Below are positions 24,313-31,586 of a DNA stretch of 33,347 nucleotides, in pieces. The stretch is taken from the NCBI RefSeq assembly GCF_014861395.1, contig NZ_RRYV01000025.1, positions 1 to 33,347 of the forward strand, written 5' to 3'. The notes below the pieces were generated by a model that worked only from the letters and a program-made list of their open reading frames with translations, had not been told where the DNA came from and made no database searches. Position 1 is the first letter of the stretch; each line of letters opens with the position of its first letter. Both the position numbers and the translations under genes were made by a program. This DNA comes from Psychrobacter sp. FME13 (GTDB lineage Bacteria; Pseudomonadota; Gammaproteobacteria; Pseudomonadales; Moraxellaceae).

Positions 24313-25392
24313 TTGCGCGCTATCAACTATAAGTATTTGATTGTGATCTTACTGCTGATAGTTGCAGTTGGTTTTGTTGTATTTCGTACATGGCGAGGCC
24401 CACTATTACCTAGCTATACCATCACCCCTATGCCGCTCGTGCAAACAGTGGTTGCAACTGGACGTGTCGTGACGACATCACGCACGCAAATCGGTAGTGA
24501 GGTGAGCGGAGTGGTGCTTGAGCGCTTGGTACAAGAAGGTGATCAAGTAGCAAAAGGGGACTTATTATTGCTACTCAGCTCGGATGATGTGGCTGCACAA
24601 GTACGTCAAGTAGAGGCCGAACTGACTGAGCTAGTGAGCAGTAGACGCCCACAGGCCGCGGTAGAGCTATCCAAAGCTGAAGTACAGCTGGCACAAGCGA
24701 CTCGTGATGTGGCACGTCGCCGTGAGTTGGCAGCGATTTCAGCCATCTCGGATGAAGAGTTGGAGCAAGCAGAACAGGCACAAAGCCAAGCAGGTAACGA
24801 CCTAAAAGCTGCGCGTCTAAGAGTTAAGGCATTAGCCGCTGGCGGTGTTGAAGAAGTGCTAATACGTGAGCGTATCGCGGTATTGCAAGCTCAGCTCGAT
24901 AAGACTGAAGTACGCAGCAAGGTCGCTGGCACGGTACTCACACGTGATGTCGAACCAGGTGACTTGGTACAGCCAGGCAAAACATTATTTACCATCGCGC
25001 TTGCTGGCAATACAGAAATTCATGTGCCGCTTGATGAGCGCAACTTATCACGTTTGGCATTAGAGCAAGAGGCAGTCGCTCTTGCCGATGCTTATCCGGA
25101 TCAGCCTTTTCCTACCCGTATTGATTTTATAGCGCCAAGTATTGATTCTGAGCGTGGTACGGTTGAAGTTAGACTGTCAGTTGATCCAGTGCCTGAGTTC
25201 TTACGGCAAGACATGACCGTTTCTGTGAATATCGAAACAGGTCGACGCGCACAAGCGTTGGTCATTCCGAATGATGCTTTAACAAATATTCAAAAAGATA
25301 CAGCTCAAGTACGATTACTACGTGATGGTAAAGTACAGCGTCAAAAAATAACGTTAGGGCTACGCGGCTTGGCAATGTCCGAAGTGGTTTAA
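24313..25392 (+). CDS. ABC exporter periplasmic adaptor (HlyD/MacA-like), ended early by an in-frame stop
   Basis: This is the membrane fusion protein of a tripartite ABC exporter. It has an N-terminal anchor (about 7-25), a first lipoyl half-motif with VVATGRVVTT and GSEVSGVV, a long helical hairpin rich in Ala/Glu/Gln (about 75-195), the second lipoyl half (TEVRSKVAGTVLTRDVEPGD) and beta-barrel segments. Start TTG at 24313 is chosen because GGAGAAG lies 7 bases upstream. The frame stops at TAA 25390-25392 after 359 residues, in GLAMSEVV. The same frame continues with GLSEGDQVLADA, which is the normal adaptor C-terminus (compare GLKEGD in MacA). So the stop is a nonsense change, or an error, relative to a 434-codon gene ending at 25617. 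The truncated product would lose the last membrane-proximal strand. Confidence 0.85.
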   Translation: MRAINYKYLIVILLLIVAVGFVVFRTWRGPLLPSYTITPMPLVQTVVATGRVVTTSRTQIGSEVSGVVLERLVQEGDQVAKGDLLLLLSSDDVAAQVRQVEAELTELVSSRRPQAAVELSKAEVQLAQATRDVARRRELAAISAISDEELEQAEQAQSQAGNDLKAARLRVKALAAGGVEEVLIRERIAVLQAQLDKTEVRSKVAGTVLTRDVEPGDLVQPGKTLFTIALAGNTEIHVPLDERNLSRLALEQEAVALADAYPDQPFPTRIDFIAPSIDSERGTVEVRLSVDPVPEFLRQDMTVSVNIETGRRAQALVIPNDALTNIQKDTAQVRLLRDGKVQRQKITLGLRGLAMSEVV

Positions 25393-25617
25393 GGATTAAG
25401 TGAGGGCGATCAAGTATTGGCTGATGCGACCTCGTCATTAGCCGATGGTGAGCGAGTACGCACGGAATCGAAAGAGATGCCGCTTGTTAGTAGTAGCAAT
25501 CTGACTAGCAGCGATTCGTCTAACAATCCTTCAAACAGCAATGCTTCTAAAGATAAGGCTTCGAACAACCATGACGACTCAGCGGCTAGCGATAAAGCAT
25601 CGGTGGCCACAACGTGA
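25393..25617 (+). pseudogene. C-terminal tail of the ABC exporter adaptor, downstream of the in-frame stop
   Basis: The 74 codons after the TAA stay in the adaptor frame. They encode the end of the membrane-proximal domain (GLSEGDQVLADATSSLADGE, then RVR) and a low-complexity Ser/Asn/Asp/Ala tail of about 45 residues. The frame ends with TGA overlapping the GTG start of the permease gene (GTGA at 25614-25617). That overlap implies the adaptor was once translated through to this point and coupled to the permease. A short frame starting TTG at 25417 is not a separate gene. Confidence 0.75.
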
Positions 25618-26837
25618 AAATATTTTTTGGGCGACTATGGATCAACGCGGTCATTGCGCTCAGTTTTTTGCGTGAAGGGCGGGTACAGTCACTGATGATC
25701 ACTGTGGGTGTGGCCATTGGTGTGGCTGTTATTGTGTTTATCACAGCCTTGATTCAAGGTTTACAGACCAATCTGATTGATAGCACGCTTGGTAGTCAAT
25801 CCCACATTCAATTGGTATCGCCAGATGAAACCAACTTAATGGCACCAGTAGCAGCGGGTACCGTACAGCTGGTGCAAGAAGACAAACGTCCTCAGCGGTT
25901 ACGATCTATCAATAACTGGCAGCAGATTACCGATACTCTTGATCAACTGCCATTTTTGACGGCAGTTTCACCTGTGGTATCAGGGCCTGCGTTTGTTCGG
26001 CGAGGAGAAGCCTTAGAGTCGGTGGTATTGATCGGTACTGAGCTTGAGCGTTACCAAAAAATCATACCGCTTGATGAGTATCTAATCAGTGGCGATCTGC
26101 GAATCGGTGCTGATAATGTGCTCATCGGTAGCGAGCTTGCCAAAAACCTCGGTGTGCAAGTGGGTAGCAAGCTGCGATTAGATACAGGTCAGCAGGACAA
26201 TACTGTGGTAAATGTGGCTGGTATATTTGAATTGGGTGTTCGAGAGCTAGACGCGCGTTATGTCTATTTAGATTTAAAACAAGCACAATCATTATTAAGC
26301 CTACCAGGCGGCGTTACGGTGATAGATTTGACGGTTGCAGATATTTTTGAGGCAGACAATATCGCTGAACAAGTAGGGCGATTGACATCGTTACAGGCAG
26401 AGAGTTGGATCGAGACCAACGCCCAATTAATGAGTGGTCTTTCAGCGCAAAGCTTGTCTACCAATATGATTATTGTGTTTGTGGGTATTTCGGTCGCCTT
26501 TGGCATTGCGAGCGTACTATCCGTCAGTGTGGTACAGCGTACTCGAGAAATTGGGATTTTGCGTGCAACTGGTGCCACTCGTCAGCAGATATTATGGATA
26601 TTTTTGATTCAGGGCGCTGTGTTTGGTTTGCTAGGGTCTGTTTTGGGTAGTGCGGTGAGTTATGTGCTGGTGTGGGCATTTAACACTTTTGGCCCAAGTT
26701 TGTTTTATATTCCAGTGTCTATAGAGCTTGTCTTGCTGGCTATGTTGCTAGCGACGTTAACCGGTATATTGGCAGCGGCGATACCAGCGCGCCGAGCTGC
26801 CGCATTGGATCCAGTAGTGGCTATTCGTTATGTCTAA
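25614..26837 (+). CDS. ABC transporter permease (FtsX/MacB/DevC type)
   Basis: This 407-residue inner-membrane permease has one N-terminal transmembrane helix (about 24-48), a large periplasmic MacB-PCD-like domain (about 50-280) and three C-terminal helices (about 283-308, 325-355 and 365-392) forming the FtsX domain. VVQRTREIGILRATGATRQQI is the conserved coupling region between helices 2 and 3, and [17 protein letters not shown] is the typical C-terminus. Type VII ABC systems of this kind (MacB, LolCDE, DevC) work by mechanotransmission on periplasmic or outer-membrane substrates rather than by transmembrane passage. GTG start at 25614 overlaps the adaptor's natural stop, and the stop overlaps the ATPase start by 8 bases. 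The substrate is unknown. Confidence 0.92.
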   Translation: MKIFFGRLWINAVIALSFLREGRVQSLMITVGVAIGVAVIVFITALIQGLQTNLIDSTLGSQSHIQLVSPDETNLMAPVAAGTVQLVQEDKRPQRLRSINNWQQITDTLDQLPFLTAVSPVVSGPAFVRRGEALESVVLIGTELERYQKIIPLDEYLISGDLRIGADNVLIGSELAKNLGVQVGSKLRLDTGQQDNTVVNVAGIFELGVRELDARYVYLDLKQAQSLLSLPGGVTVIDLTVADIFEADNIAEQVGRLTSLQAESWIETNAQLMSGLSAQSLSTNMIIVFVGISVAFGIASVLSVSVVQRTREIGILRATGATRQQILWIFLIQGAVFGLLGSVLGSAVSYVLVWAFNTFGPSLFYIPVSIELVLLAMLLATLTGILAAAIPARRAAALDPVVAIRYV

Positions 26838-27555
26838 TAATAACTCTCATGAAGTGCTGCGTTTAGAGGCACTAAAAAAATCTTATAATATCGGTCAGCC
26901 CAATGAGATTGAGGTGCTACATGGTATCGATTTACGTATCGATAATGATGATTTTGCGGCGCTAATTGGGCCTTCGGGCTCTGGCAAAAGCACCTTGTTG
27001 AATGTGCTTGGCTTGCTAGATACGCCTACTAGTGGTGAGCTGTATCTGCTCGGGCAGCCGACGAGCAAGATGGATGATGCTGGTCGTACGGCACTACGAG
27101 GTAATAGTATTGGCTTTGTCTTTCAGTTTCATCACCTTATTCAGGCATTTACGGCGTTGGACAATATATTAATGCCATTAATGCTGACCAAGGGTCGCCC
27201 AAATCATTCTGCAATACAGAAGGCACGCGAGTTACTGGAGGCGGTGGGTTTGGAGAAGTTTGCCGACACTAAGCCAAATGAGCTTTCAGGTGGTCAACAG
27301 CAACGAGTGGCTATTGCTCGCGCACTGATAACTGAGCCTGCATTATTATTAGCGGATGAACCGACTGGCAATCTAGATACGGTAACCGCTGCTGAGGTGT
27401 TTGAACTGTTTCGTCAGGTCAACCGTGAGCGTGATTGTGGGGTATTGCTAGTGACTCATGACCCACGTCTATCAGCATCCTGTGATCGTACCATTAATCT
27501 GGTAGACGGTCTTATCGAAAGTGATGCGCTAAATGTTAAAAGATTTGAGTCCTAA
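26830..27555 (+). CDS. ABC transporter ATP-binding protein (LolD/MacB/DevA type)
   Basis: This 241-residue ATPase has Walker [10 protein letters not shown] (47-55), Q-loop Gln99 (FVFQFHH), signature LSGGQQQR (152-159), Walker [13 protein letters not shown] (172-183, Asp176, catalytic Glu177) and switch His210. It energises the permease encoded just upstream. ATG at 26830 lies inside the last codons of the permease gene, so translation is coupled. The operon order adaptor-permease-ATPase matches DevBCA-like exporters rather than MacAB, where permease and ATPase are fused. The stop is 15 bases from the end of the convergent TetR gene. Confidence 0.95.
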   Translation: MSNNNSHEVLRLEALKKSYNIGQPNEIEVLHGIDLRIDNDDFAALIGPSGSGKSTLLNVLGLLDTPTSGELYLLGQPTSKMDDAGRTALRGNSIGFVFQFHHLIQAFTALDNILMPLMLTKGRPNHSAIQKARELLEAVGLEKFADTKPNELSGGQQQRVAIARALITEPALLLADEPTGNLDTVTAAEVFELFRQVNRERDCGVLLVTHDPRLSASCDRTINLVDGLIESDALNVKRFES

Positions 27556-27570
27556 TATCACAAAGTAGTT

Positions 27571-28158
27571 TTACAAAAACGTCTCGAACATTCTGTCAAT
27601 ATACTGTTCGACCGCTTGTTTATCATCGGTTACTTGCGCATAGGTTCTCAAGCCCATCATCTGAATTTGGAAATAGCGCCCCAGCTCAGTGGCGTCCTTA
27701 CTAGCATCAATCTCACCATTATCAATGGCTTGTTGAAAAACTTTGACAAAAGAGGCTTCGACATTTTCCAAAATACTTGTCGCATGGTCGAGCAGGTCGG
27801 GGCTGTCGTTTTTCGTTAGCTCACTGACTGTTTTGACAATCATGCACATGCCACTCGGAGACGTACTTTTATTACAGACAGTCACGCTATGGATGAAGCG
27901 TTTTAGACCCTCAAGCTTGGTTTTTTCTTGTGCAATACTATTGGCAAGGTTTGTAGCGCCTTGCTCAGCATAGCGATTTAACGCCTCTTTAAACAGGCTG
28001 TCTTTATTGCCAAAAGCGGCATAAATGCTGCCAGGACGCATATCGACTACGTCTTGTAGGTTTCTCATAGACGTGGCGTGATAGCCTTTTTCCCAGTACA
28101 GGTCTTTGGCTTTTTCGATGACCTCATCACGGTCAAACTTGGCATGTGCACTCATCAT
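27571..28158 (-). CDS. TetR/AcrR family transcriptional regulator
   Basis: This protein of about 195 residues has an N-terminal TetR HTH (FDRDEVIEKAKDLYWEKGYH, then TSMRNLQDVVDMRPGSIYAAFGNKDSLF) and a helical ligand domain. One Cys in VCNKSTSPSGMCM and a neighbouring one could be redox or electrophile sensors, as in NemR-like repressors; this is inference. A frame opens with TTG at 28185, but AAGGTG sits just before tandem ATG codons at 28158 and 28155, so one of these is the start. Two glutathione transferase genes lie upstream on the same strand, and their promoter contains a TetR-type palindrome, so this is a good candidate for their repressor. Its own leader has only half a similar site (TGAACGA). 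Confidence 0.87.
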   Translation of the reverse strand: MMSAHAKFDRDEVIEKAKDLYWEKGYHATSMRNLQDVVDMRPGSIYAAFGNKDSLFKEALNRYAEQGATNLANSIAQEKTKLEGLKRFIHSVTVCNKSTSPSGMCMIVKTVSELTKNDSPDLLDHATSILENVEASFVKVFQQAIDNGEIDASKDATELGRYFQIQMMGLRTYAQVTDDKQAVEQYIDRMFETFL

Positions 28159-28313
28159 TTTCACCTTAAAAGCAGTTATAGCCAATCCGTTATAAATTGG
28201 ATACGGTGGCAGTCTCGTTCAGTCTACTATTCGTAGCACTTTTACTCGGCTTCCTTGTATTCCAACTATATTGCACCGACTATGTTTTAAAACTATCAGA
28301 AAACAATAATCAG

Positions 28314-28366
28314 AAAACCAAGTAACACTATTATCGTTTGCATTGATAATGATGTCACTTGGTTTT
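28314..28366 (-). terminator. Terminator-like long hairpin after yghU
   Basis: AAAACCAAGT (28314-28323) pairs with ACTTGGTTTT (28357-28366). An inner TTATC/GATAA stem (28331-28335 and 28344-28348) extends it. On the minus strand TTTTC follows. It separates the GST operon from the TetR gene. Confidence 0.65.
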
Positions 28367-28423
28367 TATGTGTTATCCGTATTCAAACGGATGTTTTAGT
28401 CAGAATAAATTTAGTAGGTAAGT

Positions 28424-29281
28424 CTACTCTGGTTTTAATGCTAATACATCATCGATATCTTGAGCAGTATGGCGGTTTGCTAACTGTTCCCACGCTTCGC
28501 CCCAAGTGCGGTTGACGATACGACCACGTTGTACGGCTGGTCTTGCCAAAATAGCGTTTGCCCAACGTTGTACATGAGGGTAGTCATCAACCTGCAAAAA
28601 CTCTTGTGCGTCGTATTGAGTGCCCACGACCAAGTTGCCGTACCATGGCCAAGTCGCGATATCGGCAATACTGTACTCATCACCAGCGAGAAACTCATTG
28701 TTTGCCAACTGCTTATCTAATACATCTAATTGGCGCTTGGTTTCCATGGTAAAGCGATTGATCGCATATTCGAATTTTTCGGGCGCATAAGCATAAAAGT
28801 GACCGAAACCACCACCTAAGTAAGGTGCAGAACCGTGTAACCAAAATAACCAGTTAAACACTTGGGTCCGCGCGCTTCCTTTTTCAGGTAATAGTACTCC
28901 AAATTTTTCAGCAAGATGTACCAAAATAGAGGCAGATTCAAACACAGACTCATTATCTTCGCCACTTCGATCGACCAAAGCGGGAATTTTTGAGTTGGGA
29001 TTGACATCTACAAACCCTGATCCGAACTGGTCACCTTCACCAATCTGGATCATATGTGCATCATATTCTGCCGCTTTGCCCAGTGCCAGTAACTCTTCTA
29101 ACATGATCGTTACTTTTTGGCCATTAGGCGTGGCGATAGAGTAAAGCTGTAAGTCATGTTCACCTACTGGTAGCGCTTGCTCATGAGTAGCGCCTGAAAC
29201 GGGGCGATTGACACTGGCCCATCTGCCGCCACTCTCTGCATCATGCGTCCAGACTTTTGGTGGTACGTATTGGTCCGTCAT
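28424..29281 (-). CDS. yghU: YghU-type glutathione transferase / disulfide-bond oxidoreductase
   Basis: This 285-residue nu-class GST has an N-terminal extension (YVPPKVWTHD...), a thioredoxin-like domain with PNGQKVTIMLEELLALG and NPNSKIPALVD, and a C-terminal helical domain with TQVFNWLFWLHGSAPYLGGG followed by FGHFYAYAP, YAINRFTMETKRQLDVLDKQL and DEYSIADIATWPWYG. These segments closely follow E. coli YghU. YghU binds two glutathiones and has disulfide-reductase and organic hydroperoxide activities. GAGGAG lies 9 bases before ATG. It starts 20 bases after the second GST gene stops, so the two are one operon. Cytosolic. Confidence 0.94.
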   Translation of the reverse strand: MTDQYVPPKVWTHDAESGGRWASVNRPVSGATHEQALPVGEHDLQLYSIATPNGQKVTIMLEELLALGKAAEYDAHMIQIGEGDQFGSGFVDVNPNSKIPALVDRSGEDNESVFESASILVHLAEKFGVLLPEKGSARTQVFNWLFWLHGSAPYLGGGFGHFYAYAPEKFEYAINRFTMETKRQLDVLDKQLANNEFLAGDEYSIADIATWPWYGNLVVGTQYDAQEFLQVDDYPHVQRWANAILARPAVQRGRIVNRTWGEAWEQLANRHTAQDIDDVLALKPE

Positions 29282-29301
29282 TTTTATAACTCCTCGCGCG
29301 A

Positions 29302-29982
29302 TTATGCGTCTTTTGCGAAGTTTTGTGGATATAGAGCACGGGCAGCGACTTCATCAAACTCAGACTTAAATTCGATATCTTTGGCAATGTTGCGCGCTTT
29401 CTCTACTGCAGGTCGGTTATTGATGCTAGTAAACCAACGCTTTAGGTTAGGGTAGTTATCTAAACCGGGCTCGCCTAATATAAACGCCGCCTTATCAATC
29501 CAGCCCCATGCAGAAATATCAGCGATAGAGTAGTCATCACCAACCAAGTACTCACGGCCTTCCATATGCTTGTCTAGCACTTCGTAATGACGCTCTGCTT
29601 CACGAAGGTAGCGATTGATAGCGTAAGGAATTTTTTCTGGTGCTTTATGACTAAAGTGTACTGATTGACCAGAAAAAGGTCCTAGACCAGTCGCTATAAA
29701 CATGAGCCATGACAGCATTTCACCACGATCTTCAGGCTTGCCTGCTAGTTGACCTGTTTTTTCGGCCAAGTACATCAGGATAGCAGTCGAATCAAAGACG
29801 CGCTTACCATCGTCTTCAATCGCTGGCGTTTTACCATTAGGGTTGATAGCACGGTATTCAGGAGTATGCTGTTCACCCTTCATCGTATCCACTGCGACTA
29901 ACTCATATGGTAGACCTGTCTCCATTAAATAGAGTGCTACTTTCATCGGGTTAGGGGTTTGGTGAAAATAAAACTTTAACAT
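29302..29982 (-). CDS. Glutathione S-transferase family protein
   Basis: This 226-residue GST starts MLKFYFHQTPNPMKVALYL. The thioredoxin-like domain has the cis-Pro region NPNGKTPAIEDDG and the Glu/Asp-Ser pair FDSTAILMYLAEKTG that binds the gamma-Glu of glutathione. The helical domain has YAINRYLREAERHYEVLD and DDYSIADISAWGWID. It resembles the YfcG/YghU-like branch of bacterial GSTs. A frame extends to 30084, but that segment runs through the predicted promoter and operator, and AAGGAT sits 8 bases before ATG 29982, so the shorter start is right. It is the first gene of an operon with yghU. Confidence 0.93.
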   Translation of the reverse strand: MLKFYFHQTPNPMKVALYLMETGLPYELVAVDTMKGEQHTPEYRAINPNGKTPAIEDDGKRVFDSTAILMYLAEKTGQLAGKPEDRGEMLSWLMFIATGLGPFSGQSVHFSHKAPEKIPYAINRYLREAERHYEVLDKHMEGREYLVGDDYSIADISAWGWIDKAAFILGEPGLDNYPNLKRWFTSINNRPAVEKARNIAKDIEFKSEFDEVAARALYPQNFAKDA

Positions 29983-30055
29983 TATAATATCCTTATGCGT
30001 TTTAGGTATTGATCTGAACGGATTGAACAGCCTGTGAACTATATTTTGTAGAACC

Positions 30056-30084
30056 ACTATAAACAAAAATGAACGACCGTTCAA
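30056..30084 (-). promoter_or_regulatory. Predicted sigma70 promoter of the GST-yghU operon
   Basis: On the minus strand TTGAAC (30084-30079), a 17-base spacer and TATAGT (30061-30056) are close to consensus. About 75 bases of leader follow before ATG 29982. The -35 box is inside the palindromic operator. Confidence 0.65.
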
Positions 30085-30106
30085 GTTTATTTTGAGCAGT
30101 CGTTCA
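30070..30106. promoter_or_regulatory. TetR-type operator pair upstream of the GST-yghU operon
   Basis: TGAACG-AC-CGTTCA (30070-30083) is a perfect 6-base inverted repeat. TGAGCA-GT-CGTTCA (30093-30106) is an imperfect second copy with its centre 23 bases away. The first overlaps the -35 box and the second lies just upstream, a layout for repression. The likely binder is the TetR protein encoded downstream at 27571-28158. Confidence 0.6.
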
Positions 30107-30171
30107 TTTTATTACCAAATATAAGGATAAAATAACGCATGAGGGCGCATCGTTATTTTGAAAATAGTCAG

Positions 30172-31371
30172 TTAACCGAGTCTTTCGCTCAATTCAGAAA
30201 AGCGTTTTATCATAAAAATCAGTAATAGCAAGGCAACACCAGCGATAATCGCACCGACATACCCGACACTAGATAGTGAAATATGCATCACCGCATAACC
30301 ACCAAATAGCGCACCTGTACCAATACCTAAATTAATAATGCCTGAGAACATCGACATCAGCATGTCTTGTGCATTGACATCGATCATAATCACTTTGGCT
30401 TGCATAGAGATAATGAGTAGCATTAGTGCTGCGCCCCAGAGCATCGCAATCAAGCTGATCGCCCATACCGAGGTGACCGCTAGCGACAGAACAAGCATCG
30501 ATACCAGCATCAATATAGTAGATATCAGCATCAACCTAGTGTTGAATTTATCGCCCCAACGACTGAATATAACACTACCGACAATCCCTGCGATACCGAA
30601 TAAAAGTAACACGAAAGTCGCTGCATTTTCACTGACTGCGCCGACCTGTCGCATGAATGGCTCGATATAAGAGTAAGCGGTATAGTGAGCGGTGAAGACA
30701 AGCAGAATCAGGAGATAAAGACAGACCAATAATGGGTTTTTGAGTAATTCTGGTACTTTTCTAAAAGAACCTTGAAACATACTGGGCAGGATAGGCAAGA
30801 GCCTCGCTTGTAATATAAATACGATTGAGGCGACCACACCAATACTGCCAAATGTCGCACGCCACCCAAACCATTGCCCGATTAAACGCCCCAAAGGCAC
30901 ACCTAATACCATCGCCAATGAAGTGCCTGTCGCCAGCACACTGAGCGCCAATGCTTTTTTGCCTTCAGGTGCTACGCGTATGGCTATAGCCGCCGTGATG
31001 GACCAAAATATCGAATGTGATAAGGCAATACCAACGCGGCTGATGAGTAGCACATCAAAGCTCCATGCAAACACTGATAGCGCATGACTGGCGATAAATA
31101 CCGCAAAGATTCCCAAGAGCAAACGTTTGCGTTCAAACTGGCTGGTTAGTAGCATCAGCGGCAATGACATAGCAGCGACAATCCATGCATACAATGTCAG
31201 CATCCAGCCAGTCTCTGCCGTCGTGATAGAGAAGTCTTGGGCGATGTCACTTAATAAGGCGACGGGTACAAACTCTGTAGTATTCATGATAAAGGCACTA
31301 ACACCCATCAAAAATACTTGAAAATACTGAGTTCGGCGAGCATCTGAGCTCACCTTAAGGTTGTGTTTCAT
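30172..31371 (-). CDS. sotB: SotB-type MFS sugar/metabolite efflux transporter
   Basis: This major facilitator of about 399 residues with 12 predicted membrane helices follows E. coli SotB (YdeA) throughout. Examples are AFIMNTTEFVPVALLSDIAQ near the N-terminus, MLTLYAWIVAAMSLPLMLLTSQ, ISRVGIALSHSIFWSITAA, LGVPLGRLIGQWFGWRATF, TAHYTAYSYIEPFMRQ and MFSGIINLGIGTGALFGG. SotB exports arabinose and related sugars and gives IPTG efflux; the physiological substrate here is unknown. A TTG at 31380 is in frame, but ATG at 31371 with GGA 6 bases upstream is more likely. It lies upstream of the GST operon on the same strand, but with no obvious shared promoter. Confidence 0.93.
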   Translation of the reverse strand: MKHNLKVSSDARRTQYFQVFLMGVSAFIMNTTEFVPVALLSDIAQDFSITTAETGWMLTLYAWIVAAMSLPLMLLTSQFERKRLLLGIFAVFIASHALSVFAWSFDVLLISRVGIALSHSIFWSITAAIAIRVAPEGKKALALSVLATGTSLAMVLGVPLGRLIGQWFGWRATFGSIGVVASIVFILQARLLPILPSMFQGSFRKVPELLKNPLLVCLYLLILLVFTAHYTAYSYIEPFMRQVGAVSENAATFVLLLFGIAGIVGSVIFSRWGDKFNTRLMLISTILMLVSMLVLSLAVTSVWAISLIAMLWGAALMLLIISMQAKVIMIDVNAQDMLMSMFSGIINLGIGTGALFGGYAVMHISLSSVGYVGAIIAGVALLLLIFMIKRFSELSERLG

Positions 31372-31586
31372 AATATCCAATATAAAGCAGATGTTAATAC
31401 TACGGGCGATAGGTCACAGTGGGGCAGACTTTCTTAGAATACAAGGGCCGCGAGGCAAGATAACAAGTGAAAATAAGTCGTGGAAGGTGCTTTTTACTAA
31501 AGATTGTTAATGAGCTATTTATTTAAAATTTTTGAAAGACATAGTATGAGTCGTTATAGCCTGTCTATAAGCAAGTCTAAGGCTGG

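Noticed and set aside
29983..30084. N-terminal extension of the second GST (start at 30084)
   Set aside because: The extension runs through a near-consensus promoter and a TetR palindrome, and ATG 29982 has a good ribosome binding site and a normal GST N-terminus.
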